Assembly: GCA_964019335.1 (NCBI GenBank)
Contig: OZ025685.1
Coordinates: 62,001-126,000 of the forward strand
DNA from: Diplonema japonicum
Taxonomy: Eukaryota > Euglenozoa > Diplonemea > Diplonemida > Diplonemidae
Direction of reading: 5' to 3'
Length of the DNA: 64,000 nucleotides
How positions within the stretch are numbered: the first letter of the stretch is position 1; each line of letters opens with the position of its first letter. Positions 1 to 10,040 of the stretch are shown here, piece by piece. The position numbers and the translations under genes were made by a program. The notes below the pieces were generated by a model that searched no databases, was not told the origin of the DNA, and was given only the letters and a program-made list of their open reading frames with translations.

Positions 1-39
1 TCTCATAAATCTCGTTAAGCAATCGTCCGCGGTGGCAGA

Positions 40-111
40 TCTCCTATGGTGTAGTGGTTAGCACTCGGGACTCTGAATCCCGCGACCGCGGTTCGAATCC
101 GCGTAGGAGAA
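40..111 (+). tRNA. tRNA-Gln (CTG anticodon)
   Basis: A full cloverleaf is visible. The acceptor stem TCTCCTA pairs with TAGGAGA, the anticodon stem CGGGA/TCCCG encloses the loop CTCTGAA (anticodon CTG), and the T arm carries TTCGAAT. A T run at 113-119 is a Pol III terminator. It has no intron and no encoded CCA. It lies on the strand opposite to the three genes that follow, at the downstream end of their cluster. Confidence 0.93.
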
Positions 112-162
112 TTTTTTTCGGCCCTGAAACACCAGCTGCTAAACTGTCATCACCTCAACTAG

Positions 163-259
163 CTCTGGTTTTGACACCAACGTTGCCACCCCAGCCTCTG
201 GCAAAAGGGCTAGGAAGAAGGCCACCAGAGCTGCATACACTGACGCCGCCGCACCTTGA
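163..259 (+). CDS. possible 3' terminal exon of an unidentified gene
   Basis: This short frame ends in TGA at 257-259 and encodes a Lys/Arg/Ala-rich tail (it contains GKRARKKATRAAY) with C/G-rich third positions like real genes here. The frame is closed upstream by TAA, but a splice-acceptor-like CAACTAG ends at 162. If real, it is the last exon of a gene entering from the left, and tRNA-Gln would lie inside its intron. An AATAAA-like motif follows near 291. It could equally be chance coding bias, and no family is recognised. Confidence 0.25.
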
Positions 260-304
260 GAAAAAAGAAAGAATCAGGGATTTGCAAAAATAAATAAAAT
301 GTTA

Positions 305-1189
305 CTAATTAATTATGCAAGCACAATGAGGTTCTCTACAGTGTATAAATTCAGTTTGCTGCTGTTGTTGCTGTTGCTGCTGTTGCTGTTCGTACCTCCT
401 GCTTCTGCTGTACAGTGATTTCCTAAGAGACTGCGCTTCTTCGCTTCTATCTCGCAGCCGCTGGTTGACTGCCTCGTTCTCTCTTTCAAGGTCCCGGATG
501 TGGTGATATTGTCGTTTCAGAGTCTCCTCCATCTGTTTGACACGCAAGTCATCTGAAGTACAGAGAGGCGACAGGATCTGAGGAGGGTTGTGGATTTCTG
601 TTTTCAGGTCACTTGAAGTGATATTGCTTGTCGAGTCGAAGGCACCTTCTGAACTATTGACTGCAAACCACACTTCGATTATGCAGGTGGCCTTGGGTGA
701 GAGAGTGACTTTCCCTTTCCGTCTGGTCGGGTGGTAGGCTTCTAGTACAACGTTATTTTTTGCAACTGTATGATAATATTTTTCAATAACGTTGTAGCAC
801 AGCAACTCGAAAACCAAAGTAACGGCTGGTCTCAGCTTTCCCTTTGCCGTGTACATAACATTCTTGCTAAAGGTATTCATCCCCTCCCACGTGAGTTTCA
901 CAACACGCCCTTCATGTTTCATTACAACTTGGCCCTCTGCCAGGGGTGCATTCAGCACTACTTCTTTCTTATGCTGGATCTTTATGGTGTATCTATTATA
1001 TGCTGTGTCGATGACGTTGTTGTTCAGCACTAGTTCACATGATTTGAGGAACAGAAAGGCAGTCGCCGGCATCTTAACTGCTTTGCTACTAGCACTCGAG
1101 ACAGCGGAAGGCGTTAGTGAGCAATACACCGGATCAGGTTCCCCTTCGCCTTCTAGAGTGGCCAGGGCCTCAGTGGTGAGGTAGGCCAT
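305..1189 (-). CDS. orphan protein with coiled coil, polyQ tract and possible CaaX end
   Basis: The protein has 294 residues and no recognised family. Residues about 35-190 alternate short hydrophobic strands and basic stretches, compatible with a beta-sandwich such as a C2-like fold, but no diagnostic motif is seen. Residues about 215-265 are heptad-like and charged (METLKRQYHHIRDLERENEA), a probable coiled coil, followed by about 11 glutamines encoded by CAG/CAA. The last four residues are CIIN, which has the spacing of a CaaX prenylation box although Asn is not a favoured last residue. On the minus strand an AG preceded by a pyrimidine-rich stretch lies 10 nt before the ATG. Confidence 0.75.
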   Translation of the reverse strand: MAYLTTEALATLEGEGEPDPVYCSLTPSAVSSASSKAVKMPATAFLFLKSCELVLNNNVIDTAYNRYTIKIQHKKEVVLNAPLAEGQVVMKHEGRVVKLTWEGMNTFSKNVMYTAKGKLRPAVTLVFELLCYNVIEKYYHTVAKNNVVLEAYHPTRRKGKVTLSPKATCIIEVWFAVNSSEGAFDSTSNITSSDLKTEIHNPPQILSPLCTSDDLRVKQMEETLKRQYHHIRDLERENEAVNQRLRDRSEEAQSLRKSLYSRSRRYEQQQQQQQQQQQTEFIHCREPHCACIIN

Positions 1190-1246
1190 TTGTGTAAACC
1201 TGCTGGTTGCAATAATGAAGAGAACAGACAGACAAATACGTGCGAT

Positions 1247-2068
1247 CTACTCACTCTTTGAGTCAACAAACTTTTGGAAAGCGCTGGCAGTCCTCCCACC
1301 GTAGTACTCGATCCCGGTTTTGTCGGTTTTTGTGAAGAACTGTGATAAACTTCTTTTTCTTTTTTTTTTTTTGTATTTTTATACCTTTAGTGTAGGGTAT
1401 CCATGCACGCTGTATTTCTGACCAACGGCCGTATGCTTGGCAGCATCCACTTCCGCGATGACAATGTCGGCATCGTCGGTCTGTGCTGCAAGGCGGACCC
1501 ATTCAGGCTCGAGGGCTTTACAATGCCCGCACCAGGGTGCGTAGAACTTGACAAAGACGTTCTTTGTGGGGTCGTTTATCACGCCTTCGGCATTAGCACC
1601 AAGTACCATCACCTGCCCCGGTTTATGTGGTTGAGCAACTTCGTCCTCTTCCTGCACAACAGAAACAGTTCCAAGCTCCACGCCGAGATAAGAGAGCAAG
1701 CTCTGCGTATCCCGACCACCTGTGTACTTCTTGAAAGTACCATCCTCCCTAATCAGCATGATAGAGGGAAAGCCCTTCACCCCGTACTTCTCAGCGATAC
1801 CTCCAGATCCTTGCTGTGTGGCGTCGAACTTTCCAATGTGAATGCCGTCCACTGTCTCTGCAGCAGTACCAAGTTCCTTCCACACAGGGACAAGCTTCTT
1901 GCACCACCCACACCATGGTGCATAGAATTCGATCAGCCAATCTTTGCCATCAACCTGTCCATTAAAGTTACCGCTTGTCAGTTCAGCAACGCCTTCTATC
2001 ACTGCCGATGGATCATCCCCGTAAACACTGACACACAGGAACAACAGAACAGCAAAGGTTTTCACCAT
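1247..2068 (-). CDS. protein disulfide isomerase, two thioredoxin domains (2 exons)
   Basis: This secretory-pathway thiol-disulfide oxidoreductase has an N-terminal signal peptide (MVKTFAVLLFLCVSVYG) and two thioredoxin domains. The first has the active site WCGWCK, where Trp replaces the usual His; the second has the canonical WCGHCK, followed by GYPTLK. The unspliced frame stops at once after PTLKV. Removing a 45-nt GT-AG intron (1340-1384) joins PTLK to FFTKTDKTGIEYYGGRTA, the expected end of a thioredoxin fold, and the spliced protein has 258 residues. It ends in DSKSE, with no KDEL-type retrieval signal. An acceptor-like GCCAG lies 15 nt before the ATG. Confidence 0.9.
1340..1384 (-). 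other. 45-nt cis-intron of the PDI gene
   Basis: On the minus strand it begins GTATAAAAATAC, contains an A-rich core and ends TTATCACAG. It is a phase 0 intron after AAG (Lys). Without its removal the second thioredoxin domain loses its last strand and helix. Confidence 0.85.
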
Positions 2069-2108
2069 TTTAACCTTTTAACTCTGGCAGTTGTTCGGTA
2101 GAAAGGCA

Positions 2109-3248
2109 CTAATAACAAGCCCACGAAGGGCGAGGGCATGTGACCTTAAGGTCTACGGCGGATATTTCATAGTACACAGCATGTAGATAAATCATGGTGT
2201 CAGCACAAGGCGGGGGGAGCGTGTTTTCTTTTGATAATATGTTGTTAACCCAAGTACACTTCGGACACCAGTCCTTCCTGGTAGATTCTAAAATGGACCT
2301 GAGTGTTCCTTCTTCATTCTCCTGATACAGAACCGCTCCCGTCTCGGTTTTACCGCCATAGAGCTCGTCGTTAGAGATGGGGTACCCCATGCAGCCCAGG
2401 TGCACACGGATTTGGTGACGCAGCCCTGTGACAGGGAAAGCTGTGATTATCGACTCATCAGTTGCCTCCCGGTAGTGGAGGAGCTTGAACTTTGTGAGAG
2501 CATCTTTGAACTTGCTGCCCTTACCTGCCACTGCTTTATTGAGTTTGGTATCGAAGGTGATACTCTCAGAGCAGGACACGTCAGCTCCACAAGGGAAGCG
2601 TCCTCTCACCCTGGCCACGTACGATTTGACGGCTTCACGTTTGGCAAGCGCTTTCATTGCTGTCGTAAGCAATCCGCCACCCCGACTCATAATAAGAACA
2701 CCACCAACGGGTTTGTCAATGCGATGCACGAGGTGGAGTTTAGCTTTCCTGTTCTGCTTCTGAAGCATCTTCTCAGTAATCGTAACAATGTTGTTGCGGC
2801 CGCCTTCTGCATCGACACACGGGACCCCTGGCGGTTTGTTTACAACGAAGAACTTATCGTTGTCAAACAATAAGGCAGGTTCCTCGCCGGCTATGACTCG
2901 TTCATGAACGTGCTTGGTGATCTTGATCCTGTCTTGTTTCTCAACCACAAATTCATTGTCCACCCTGCAAAACCCCATTGCCAGCTCTGAAGTGTCATCT
3001 CGGCTTTTTTTCGATCTCCTTAAGCTCACCCTGCCCCCATCGACAACCCCTTTCCAGTACTCTCGAGCCTCTTCTATGTCTTGTTCACCTTTATGCAATC
3101 TAAAAACTTCGGCAAGCACTTCCGCTACTCTCATCTCGGCATATTTTTCCTTGACGGAATATTCTTGATCTTTTATGTAAGGTATCACGTACCGCAATCC
3201 ATTGACAATCACATAGTCACCTTCAACATAAGCACACTTTTTGTCCAT
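2109..3248 (-). CDS. RluA-family RNA pseudouridine synthase (PUS8/PUS9/RPUSD-like)
   Basis: The 379-residue enzyme would isomerise uridine to pseudouridine in tRNA or rRNA. The catalytic-site motif of the RluA family is clear: LHLVHRIDKPVGGVLIMSR at about residues 172-190, with the catalytic Asp in HRID. Upstream, FFVVNKPPGVPCVDAEGG matches the conserved NKPPGVP strand, and downstream TGLRHQIRVHLGCMGYPI matches the RHQIRVH motif. The C-terminal CPKC and LHAVYYE resemble the extension of eukaryotic PUS8/PUS9 (Rib2-type) proteins. The N-terminal 100 residues are family-specific. A pyrimidine-rich stretch ending in AG lies 10 nt upstream of the ATG. The exact target site cannot be told from sequence. 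Confidence 0.92.
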   Translation of the reverse strand: MDKKCAYVEGDYVIVNGLRYVIPYIKDQEYSVKEKYAEMRVAEVLAEVFRLHKGEQDIEEAREYWKGVVDGGRVSLRRSKKSRDDTSELAMGFCRVDNEFVVEKQDRIKITKHVHERVIAGEEPALLFDNDKFFVVNKPPGVPCVDAEGGRNNIVTITEKMLQKQNRKAKLHLVHRIDKPVGGVLIMSRGGGLLTTAMKALAKREAVKSYVARVRGRFPCGADVSCSESITFDTKLNKAVAGKGSKFKDALTKFKLLHYREATDESIITAFPVTGLRHQIRVHLGCMGYPISNDELYGGKTETGAVLYQENEEGTLRSILESTRKDWCPKCTWVNNILSKENTLPPPCADTMIYLHAVYYEISAVDLKVTCPRPSWACY

Positions 3249-3291
3249 TTTATTTGTCCTGTCTGGTTCTTGGGGGGGGGGGATAAAAAGA

Positions 3292-3363
3292 TTCCCCGGC
3301 CGGGAATTGAACCCGGGTCATCCGCGTGACAGGCGGATATACTGACCTCTATACTACCGAGGA
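3292..3363 (-). tRNA. tRNA-Asp (GTC anticodon)
   Basis: Read on the minus strand, the acceptor arm TCCTCGG pairs with CCGGGGA (one G-T pair). The anticodon stem TCCGC/GCGGA encloses CTGTCAC (anticodon GTC), and the T arm CGGGTTCAATTCCCG is perfect. The discriminator base is A, whereas G is usual for eukaryotic tRNA-Asp. A TTTTT terminator follows on the minus strand, then a C10 tract. The tRNA marks the upstream edge of the minus-strand cluster, next to the strand switch. Confidence 0.93.
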
Positions 3364-4100
3364 GGACAATTCTTGTTCGTGGAAAGTATTTGATAATATA
3401 TCGATACAATAAAACATAGGGGGAGAGAAAAGAGAACAGAATAGTATGTTTTTTATTCAAATCATACTTCCTCATCACCTACATTGTGCTTGCCAGAGTT
3501 TTGAAAGGTTGTTTGAAAGGAATAAAAAGCGAAAATAGTAAAAAAGAGGTGAAGAAGGATAAATACTGCATACAAAAACAGAAAGTCGAATAAAAAGAAT
3601 AAAGGTGACTGACATCCTCAAGAGGAGCCTTCCCATGTACCAGGAATTAAGCAGAGGTTGCTTCCATGGTGTATCAGTCTATTACCTTTCTGGAGAACAG
3701 ATGGTTTTTTTGATGCACTTGTTCTTCATTGTGTCCCACAGTCTGGCAGTTCAGAGGCTGGCAACGGTCCTGCAAGCAGATGCTGCTGCAGTGTTCCACA
3801 AGTAGCAATCACAAGCCTTGCAGTCTGCCTGTGTCCTCACTGCTGTGCACTTCTTCTCCATGTACATCACCCATCCATCCACAGTCGCTGCTCACTGCAG
3901 AGCTCCCTGGGTTGGGTACCATGTCTGGACACTGAGTTCTCACAGTCCCAGGTGCAGTTCATTCTTGCACACGACTGTGTCTGTTGTCACCATGCACATT
4001 GTGACTGGCATGCACATGGGCATCTGAAAAAACCGCAGCAGACCACAGACCAGAATCAAAGATATGATTGCACAGGACCAGCAGTAGAAGTAAATAGAAT

Positions 4101-4131
<31 letters not shown>

Positions 4132-4795
4132 CAGGAACAGAAAACAAAAAGAAAGGAAATAGTGTGAGAATTGAGATATTTAATGGGGTGAACAGGACAA
4201 ATGAAAAATAATAAGAAAAAGAAAAAAAGGGAAAAGAAAAGAACAAGTGCAAGATTATAAAATATGGATAAGAAGAGTTCCCCTGGCTGGGAGGAGGGAA
4301 AAAGAAAGAAGAGAGAATGGTCTGGCCAGCCTAAAAAAAGAAGAAGTTTATTTAAAAAAAAAAAAAAGAACAAAAACAAAAAATACACAAGGGTGAGAGG
4401 GTAGGTTTTAAATGATGAGAAGAGTTAACAGAAGGAAGCCAAAGAGAGCAGTAGTGAAAAAGTGAATTGACAAGGGGGGAAAGAGGGAGGAGAAGCAGAT
4501 GAAAGGGAAAAGAAACATGCAAGAGTGACACTGCCCCCTTTTTTTACCCTTTTTTTTTTTCTTTTTGCATTGCTTTTGAGTCCCCTCCAGAGTGGTGGAA
4601 AGGTGTTTGAGGATCTGTTTGAAGATGAAGATTTCCAGCCAGTAGGGTGCCAGGAAAGAAGTGATGCTCAACCATAGGCAGGTGCAGCAGCTGGAGCAAC
4701 ACAACCCAGGGTAACCAACATTCTGTGCTCATGCAGTTTGCTGCCAATTCATCACCCTGAGCATCTGCATTATGTTCTTCCAGGAGCTACCAGTG

Positions 4796-5215
4796 ATGAC
4801 TGATGAGGAGGTCAACAGCAAACATATCTGATGTTTTTCTTATATTTTCATGTTATCCCCACCACCTGAAAAAGAAACTCCAATACCTGATAAAGGTTTT
4901 TTTTACCAACAGTCAGCACCCTGTACTCTGCACGATGTGCTGTTGCTAACCACTTTGTTCCTATCATAGTGAATTTTTTTTTTCTTCGTTTCTCATTGTT
5001 GTTGTTGTTGTCGTCTCTCAGTACCTGTGTAACATCTTTTCTTGTAGACATCTGTTTATACATTTGAACTCTGCAGCAAAAAAAAAGGGGGGGATGTGGT
5101 GTTGTGGTTGTATCTTCTGGTCAGTCTGGCATAATTGGGTCGAAATTCATGCCAGATCCAGTCTGGTCCAGTCTAGTCTAGTCCTAATTAAGATTCATGC
5201 ATCACTGCTGACATT
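4796..5215 (+). repeat. direct repeat DR-1, copy 1
   Basis: This block contains GATGAGGAGGTCAACAG, CATGTTATCCCCACCACC, a GTT trinucleotide run, CAGTACCTGTGTAACATC and AATTGGGTCGAAATTCATG in order. The same blocks recur in the same order at about 7124-7502. Indels fall in the homopolymers. Confidence 0.85.
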
Positions 5216-5501
5216 CCACTTTTCTGACCACCCACACATGTCCAGCACTTCTTACACTTGGTGATTAAGGAAATGACATGGAATGCAGAAGCTGTGGTGC
5301 ACCCCCTGTCATCAAATAGACAGTTCTTTTTTTTTTTTTTTTTAAATAAACCTCTTTTTTTTTGGCTGGCCAAGCCCTCTCCTTTCTTTTTCTCCCTCCC
5401 TGGCCTTGGGTAGGGGTGGGTGGGCCCAGGTGGGTGAAAGTGAAGAGGAGTGAAAAAAAGGGTACACAAGTTCTTGTGCAGGGTGCTGCCAACACTGGCC
5501 T

Positions 5502-5672
5502 CTTTAACTCATATATTTATCTCCTATATATTATTTTCAGGTGGGGGGAGGAATAACATGAAAATATGTGCAACAAACAGGCAGTGCAATGCAGGGGTTG
5601 AGCTGTACATTGCACATTAGGGGCACAGTGCTGAAAGCAAGGAACCAATCTGTTTACACAGGTTGTATAAAC
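5502..5672 (+). repeat. inverted repeat A, left arm
   Basis: About 170 bp nearly identical to the reverse complement of 8936-9107. Shared blocks include ATCTCCTATATATTATTTTC, GCAACAAACAGGCAGTGC, GGTTGAGCTGTACATTGC and CTGTTTACACAGGTTGTAT. Confidence 0.88.
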
Positions 5673-6261
5673 ATACACCTCCTCTTATATGTTTGATGAC
5701 CAGCCTGATGATGGAATGGAGACTATGAAACAAGCAGTGACAATGACTGGACACTACTGGGTCCACTACACAAAAGAGGGTAAGAAGTGAGATCTCAGAG
5801 CAGACAGGTGCCATAAGGCAAAAACAAAGGATGGCACCCCAGCCTCATCTTGTACAAGAAGCACAAGACCAAGGAAGCAGAGGAGGGCCACCCAAGGCAC
5901 AACAGAGGACATGGAACCTCCCCAACACAGCAGCAACAGCACCAGCAGCAAAGACAGTAGTGACATAAAGAAGAAGACATCAGTATCTCCTCCCCCCCCC
6001 TCCTTCTCCCCTTCCTGCTGTTCTACTTTGGGTGGATCAAGTGTCTGAAGAAACAACAGATTTTTCTGGTGACTCTTCAGTGTACTAGAAATGTACATGA
6101 TGCACCCCTGGAACAGATAATGGAAGGAAACACTCATGTGCACCACCTGAGTAGCTCAGGAAGTGGGTTTGTGGACTGAGGAAGATGACAGTCACCACAA
6201 TAACCAGGGGTGGGTCATTCTGTTCCCTTCCACCAAACTGAAAAGTCAGAACTTGGCAGAA

Positions 6262-6385
6262 CGGTGGAACCGGAACTTGGTGGAACATGGTGGAACTGGC
6301 AGAACATGGTGGAACTGGTGGAACTGGCAGACAGGTGGAACATGGTGGAACATGGTGGAACATGGTGGAACTGGTGGAACAGGGA
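6262..6385 (+). repeat. tandem array of GGTGGAACTGG/GGTGGAACATG units
   Basis: Imperfect 9-12-bp units, mostly GGTGGAAC followed by TGG or ATG, repeated about a dozen times. Any frame through it gives a Trp/Asn/Gly low-complexity peptide, so it is not a gene. Confidence 0.9.
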
Positions 6386-6786
6386 ATTCCTTATTTAATT
6401 TTTTTTTTCTTTCCCCCCTTTTTTCCTGCATCATCAAGGTTGAAAGTGGTGACTATATAGAAGAGCACCATGAAGAGAAAGAGGAAGAAAAAGTTTGTGA
6501 GCAGCAGCCTTATCTAATCCCATTTACCCAAACAACCCAACTCGTTTACCCCAGAAAAAGAAGAGGAACAAAAAAAGAGAACAAGTGTTAAGAAGAGTGC
6601 CACAAAGAGAAAAAAAAAAAGAAAGGAACAAAGAAAAAAGAAAAGAAAGAGAAAAGAAACAGTGAGCAGCAACCTTATTTAACAATACCCAAATATTACC
6701 CATGTTTTACCAACAACCCCACCCCCAGAAGGAAAAAAAAAAAAGAAGAAAGAAGAAAAGAAAAAAAAAAAAATAAACATAACCCC

Positions 6787-7048
6787 TCAGGAGCTACTGG
6801 TGATGACCAATGAGGAGGTCAACAGTGAACAACACATCTGATGTTTTTTCATGCTATCCCCACCACCTTTGGAATAATATACAAGAGTTAAAGGAGGCTG
6901 GTGTTGGCAGTGCCCTGCACAAGAACTGTCTACTTGATTACAGGGGGTGCACCACAGCCAAGTTGTAGCTTCTTCTGCATTCTGCATCGTGTCCTTAATC
7001 ACTGTGGCCGAGTTGTAGTTTCTTCTGTGTTCTGTGTCATGTCCTTAA
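6787..7048 (+). repeat. inverted repeat B, left arm
   Basis: About 260 bp matching the reverse complement of 9498-9760. Shared blocks include TCAGGAGCTACTGGTGATGA, GGAATAATATACAAGAG, CAAGAACTGTCTACTTGAT and TTGTAGCTTCTTCTGCATTC. Confidence 0.88.
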
Positions 7049-7123
7049 TGTGTGCGGTGTTCAGCTCAACCCTAGCTGGGGCGCCCCAGGAAACCAAGAT
7101 TCTGCACTCATGTGGTTTGCTTG

Positions 7124-7502
7124 GTGATGACCGATGAGGAGGTCAACAGTGAACACATCTGATGTTTTTCTTATATTTTCATGTTATCCCCACCACCTGA
7201 AAAAGAAGATAAAAGTTTTTTTTTTTTTTTTTTTTTCTTTGTTTCTCGTTGTTGTTGTTGTTGTTGTCTCTCAGTACCTGTGTAACATCTTTTCTTGTAG
7301 ACATCTGTTTATATGTTTGAACTCTGCAGCAAAAGGGGGGATGTGGTGTTGTGGTTGTATCTTGTCTGGTCTGGTTCAGTCCAGTCTGGTCTGGTCCAGT
7401 CTGGTCAGTCTGGTCAGTCTGGCATAATTGGGTCGAAATTCATGCTGGATCCTGTCTGGTCTGGTCCAGTCCAGTCTAGTCCTAATTAGGATTCACCCAT
7501 CA
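7124..7502 (+). repeat. direct repeat DR-1, copy 2 with expanded CTGGT array
   Basis: Second copy of the blocks described at 4796-5215. Inside it, about 7362-7480 is expanded into imperfect GTCTGGTCCA-type units, which are present in fewer copies in the first repeat. Confidence 0.85.
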
Positions 7503-7627
7503 CTGGCCTTGGTAAGGGCACTGCTGGGGGAAAAAAAATTTTTTTTTGCAAAAAAATAAAAAAAAAGTCCATTTTGAGGGTGCCTGAGTGCCATGTGACC
7601 CCAGAAAAAAAAATTTTTTTTTCACCA

Positions 7628-7765
7628 CCAAGGCTGTTCCCTCCATTCCCCCATTCCCTTGGTTCCCCCATTCCCTTTCGTTCCCCCATTCCCCCAAATT
7701 CCCTCAAGGGAATCGTTCCCTTCCCTCTGTTCCCCCAGATTCCCTCAAATTCCCTCAAGGGAATG
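7628..7765 (+). repeat. tandem array of ATTCCC/TTCCCCC units
   Basis: Imperfect units such as GGTTCCCCCATTCCC and AATTCCCTCAAGGGAAT. The CCCTCAAGGG block is self-complementary and occurs twice. It is flanked by A8/T8 tracts in inverted orientation. Confidence 0.85.
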
Positions 7766-8096
7766 ACCCAACACTGCAATAACTCATACTAGACTTCAAA
7801 AACTGGGAAAGGGGTAGATAAGTAGAGATAAGTAAACAAGGATGTTCCAGAACTTTTTTTTTATTTTAAATAAACCTCTTTTTTTTTAGGCTGGCCAGAC
7901 CACTCTCTTCTTTCTTTTTCCCTCCTCCCAGCCAGGGGGCCCTGTGCAGCATAGTGGTACATGTTATAAAACACGTGCTGTGTTGTGCACCCTGTGTTGC
8001 ATACATCATGTGTGTCGAAAATTTGCAGTGTTGGGGTGGTTTGTGGGCCAGACCTCAGACCACCAGTCTGGCCAACATTGCCCATCCAACCCTTTT

Positions 8097-8128
<32 letters not shown>

Positions 8129-8385
8129 GCATTGTACTTTTCTTGCAAAGGCCTCTTTTTAATATTTTTTTCAAAGCAGGTCTCCAAACCCCCTGACATT
8201 TTTTTAAATTTTTTTTTTTTTTTACATAGTCACAACAAGGTAGTATGAGCCTTGCCTCACATCCCACCCAAACCTAGGACCTCTTTTTTTGAACCTTTGA
8301 AACCAAAAGTACCAAAAAAATGCAAGCCCCAGCCTAAATTTGGGCCTTTGTGACACAAAAAACACAAAGAAATTTTTTGGTCCCA

Positions 8386-8535
8386 AGAGTCCCCTGAGTC
8401 CCCTCCAGACCCCTGAGTCCCCTGAGTCCCTTGAGTCCCTCCAGTCCCCTGAGTCCCCTGAGTCCCCTCCAGACCCCTGAAAATTTCAGGGGACTCCTGT
8501 CCTGTCCCTTGGAGTCCCCTGAGTCCCTCAAGGGT
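8386..8535 (+). repeat. tandem array of GAGTCCCCT units
   Basis: About 15 imperfect copies of GAGTCCCCT or CCAGACCCCT. Any apparent Gly/Thr-rich reading frame comes from the array. Confidence 0.88.
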
Positions 8536-8935
8536 CTGGACCAACACTGGGTAGAGTGGTTACCATGCTCACCTGTCAGGCCAGTGTTGGTCAGTCCCAT
8601 CCCATCCCCTAAAACGGAATACAGACTCAACAGGACTCACAGGACTCTCCCCAACACTGTCATTATTTTTGATAGTTTTGCAACTTTTTTTTTTTTTTTT
8701 TGTTTCCCTTTGGAAAAAAAAAAAAAAAAATGGGGAAAAAAAAAGAGAAAAAAATCCTTGATTTTTTTTTGACATACATGATGTGTTTACCTTTTTTTTT
8801 TTTCCCTTCTTTTTTTCTTGTCTTCTCACATTTTTTCACACACCTAAGCCAAGCTGTTGTTTCTGCTTTTGCATCAAATGTTGTATTTGGATGTAATAGA
8901 AAAGGGGGAAATAATAAATAATATGTAGGGTGTTT

Positions 8936-9107
8936 GTTTATACAACCTGTGTAAACAGATTGGTTCCTTGCTTTCAGCACTGTGCCCCTAATGTGCAATG
9001 TACAGCTCAACCCCTGCATTGCACTGCCTGTTTGTTGCACATATTTCATGTTATTCCCCCCCCCACCTGAAAATAATATATAGGAGATAAATATAGGTTA
9101 AAGGAGG
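8936..9107 (-). repeat. inverted repeat A, right arm
   Basis: Reverse-complement partner of 5502-5672. Differences are mainly homopolymer length. It runs into the 50-bp tandem array that begins just downstream. Confidence 0.88.
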
Positions 9108-9390
9108 CTGGTTGTAGCTTCTTCTGCATTCCATGTCGTTTCCTTAATCACCATGGCCAGGATGTAGCTTCTTCTGTGTTCCACATCATGCCCTTAATCA
9201 CTGCAGTCAGGTTGTAACTTCTTGCATTCCATGTCATTTCCTTAACCACCATGGCCAGGTTGTAGCTTCTTCTGCATTCTGCATCGTGTCCTTAATCACC
9301 ATGGCTGAGTTGTAGCTTGTAGTTGTTCCATGTCATTTCCTTAATCACAATGGCTGGGTTGTAGCTTCTTCTGTGTTCTGTGTCATGTCC
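9106..9390 (+). repeat. about 50-bp tandem array (TTGTAGCTTCTTCTGCATTC unit)
   Basis: About five or six copies of a unit of about 50 bp: TTGTAGCTTCTTCTGCATTC, then a CATGTC-like word, TTCCTTAATCAC and CATGGCCAGG. Copies differ mostly at CG/TG/CA positions. The same unit occurs inverted at about 9490-9590. Confidence 0.85.
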
Positions 9391-9497
9391 TTAATGTGTG
9401 TGGTGTTCAGCTCAACCCCAGCCAGGGTGCCCCAGGTAACTAAGATTCTGCACTTGTGTGGTTTGCTCAGTGATGACACAACAACCCAGCTATGGTG

Positions 9498-9760
9498 ATC
9501 AAGGAAATGACATGGAATACAGAAAAAGCTACAACTCAGCCACAATGATTAAGGACACGACACAGAATGCAGAAGAAGCTACAACTTGGCTGTGGTGCAC
9601 CCCCTGTAATCAAGTAGACAGTTCTTGTGCAGGGCACTGCCAACACCAGCCTCCTTTAACTCTTGTATATTATTCCAAAGGTGGTGGGGATAGCATGAAA
9701 AAACATCAGATGTGTTGTTCGCTGTTGACCTCCTCATCGGTCATCACCAGTAGCTCCTGA
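9498..9760 (-). repeat. inverted repeat B, right arm
   Basis: Reverse-complement partner of 6787-7048. The order along the DNA is A-left, B-left, A-right, B-right, so the pairs interleave and do not form one simple palindrome. Confidence 0.88.
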
Positions 9761-10040
9761 GTGGAAGAACATAATGCAGATGCTCAGGGTGACAAACAGG
9801 CAGCAAACTGCACAAGCGCCGAATCTTGGTTACCTGGGACACTCTGGCTGGGGTTGAGCTGTACACCACACATTAAAAATATGACACGGAATGCAGAAGA
9901 AGCTGTGCAGGGTGCCACCAACACCGGCCTCTTTTAACTCATATATATATATCATTCAGGTGGTGGGGATAACATGGAAATAGAAGAACCCATCCATTAG
10001 GTTCTACAGATTCTTAGACCACAAAGGAGGTGTTGCACAA

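Noticed and set aside
4056-4388. 110-aa minus-strand ORF, very Phe-rich
   Set aside because: It is encoded by A-tracts read backwards; the same type of frame appears at every homopolymer cluster.
8431-9049. ORFs of 86-128 aa on both strands
   Set aside because: They are made of GAGTCCCCT arrays and A/T homopolymers, giving Lys- or Phe-rich low complexity with no domain.
6787-9760. CRISPR-like array
   Set aside because: The repeats are long, mutated and inverted, without uniform spacers, and the window is eukaryotic.
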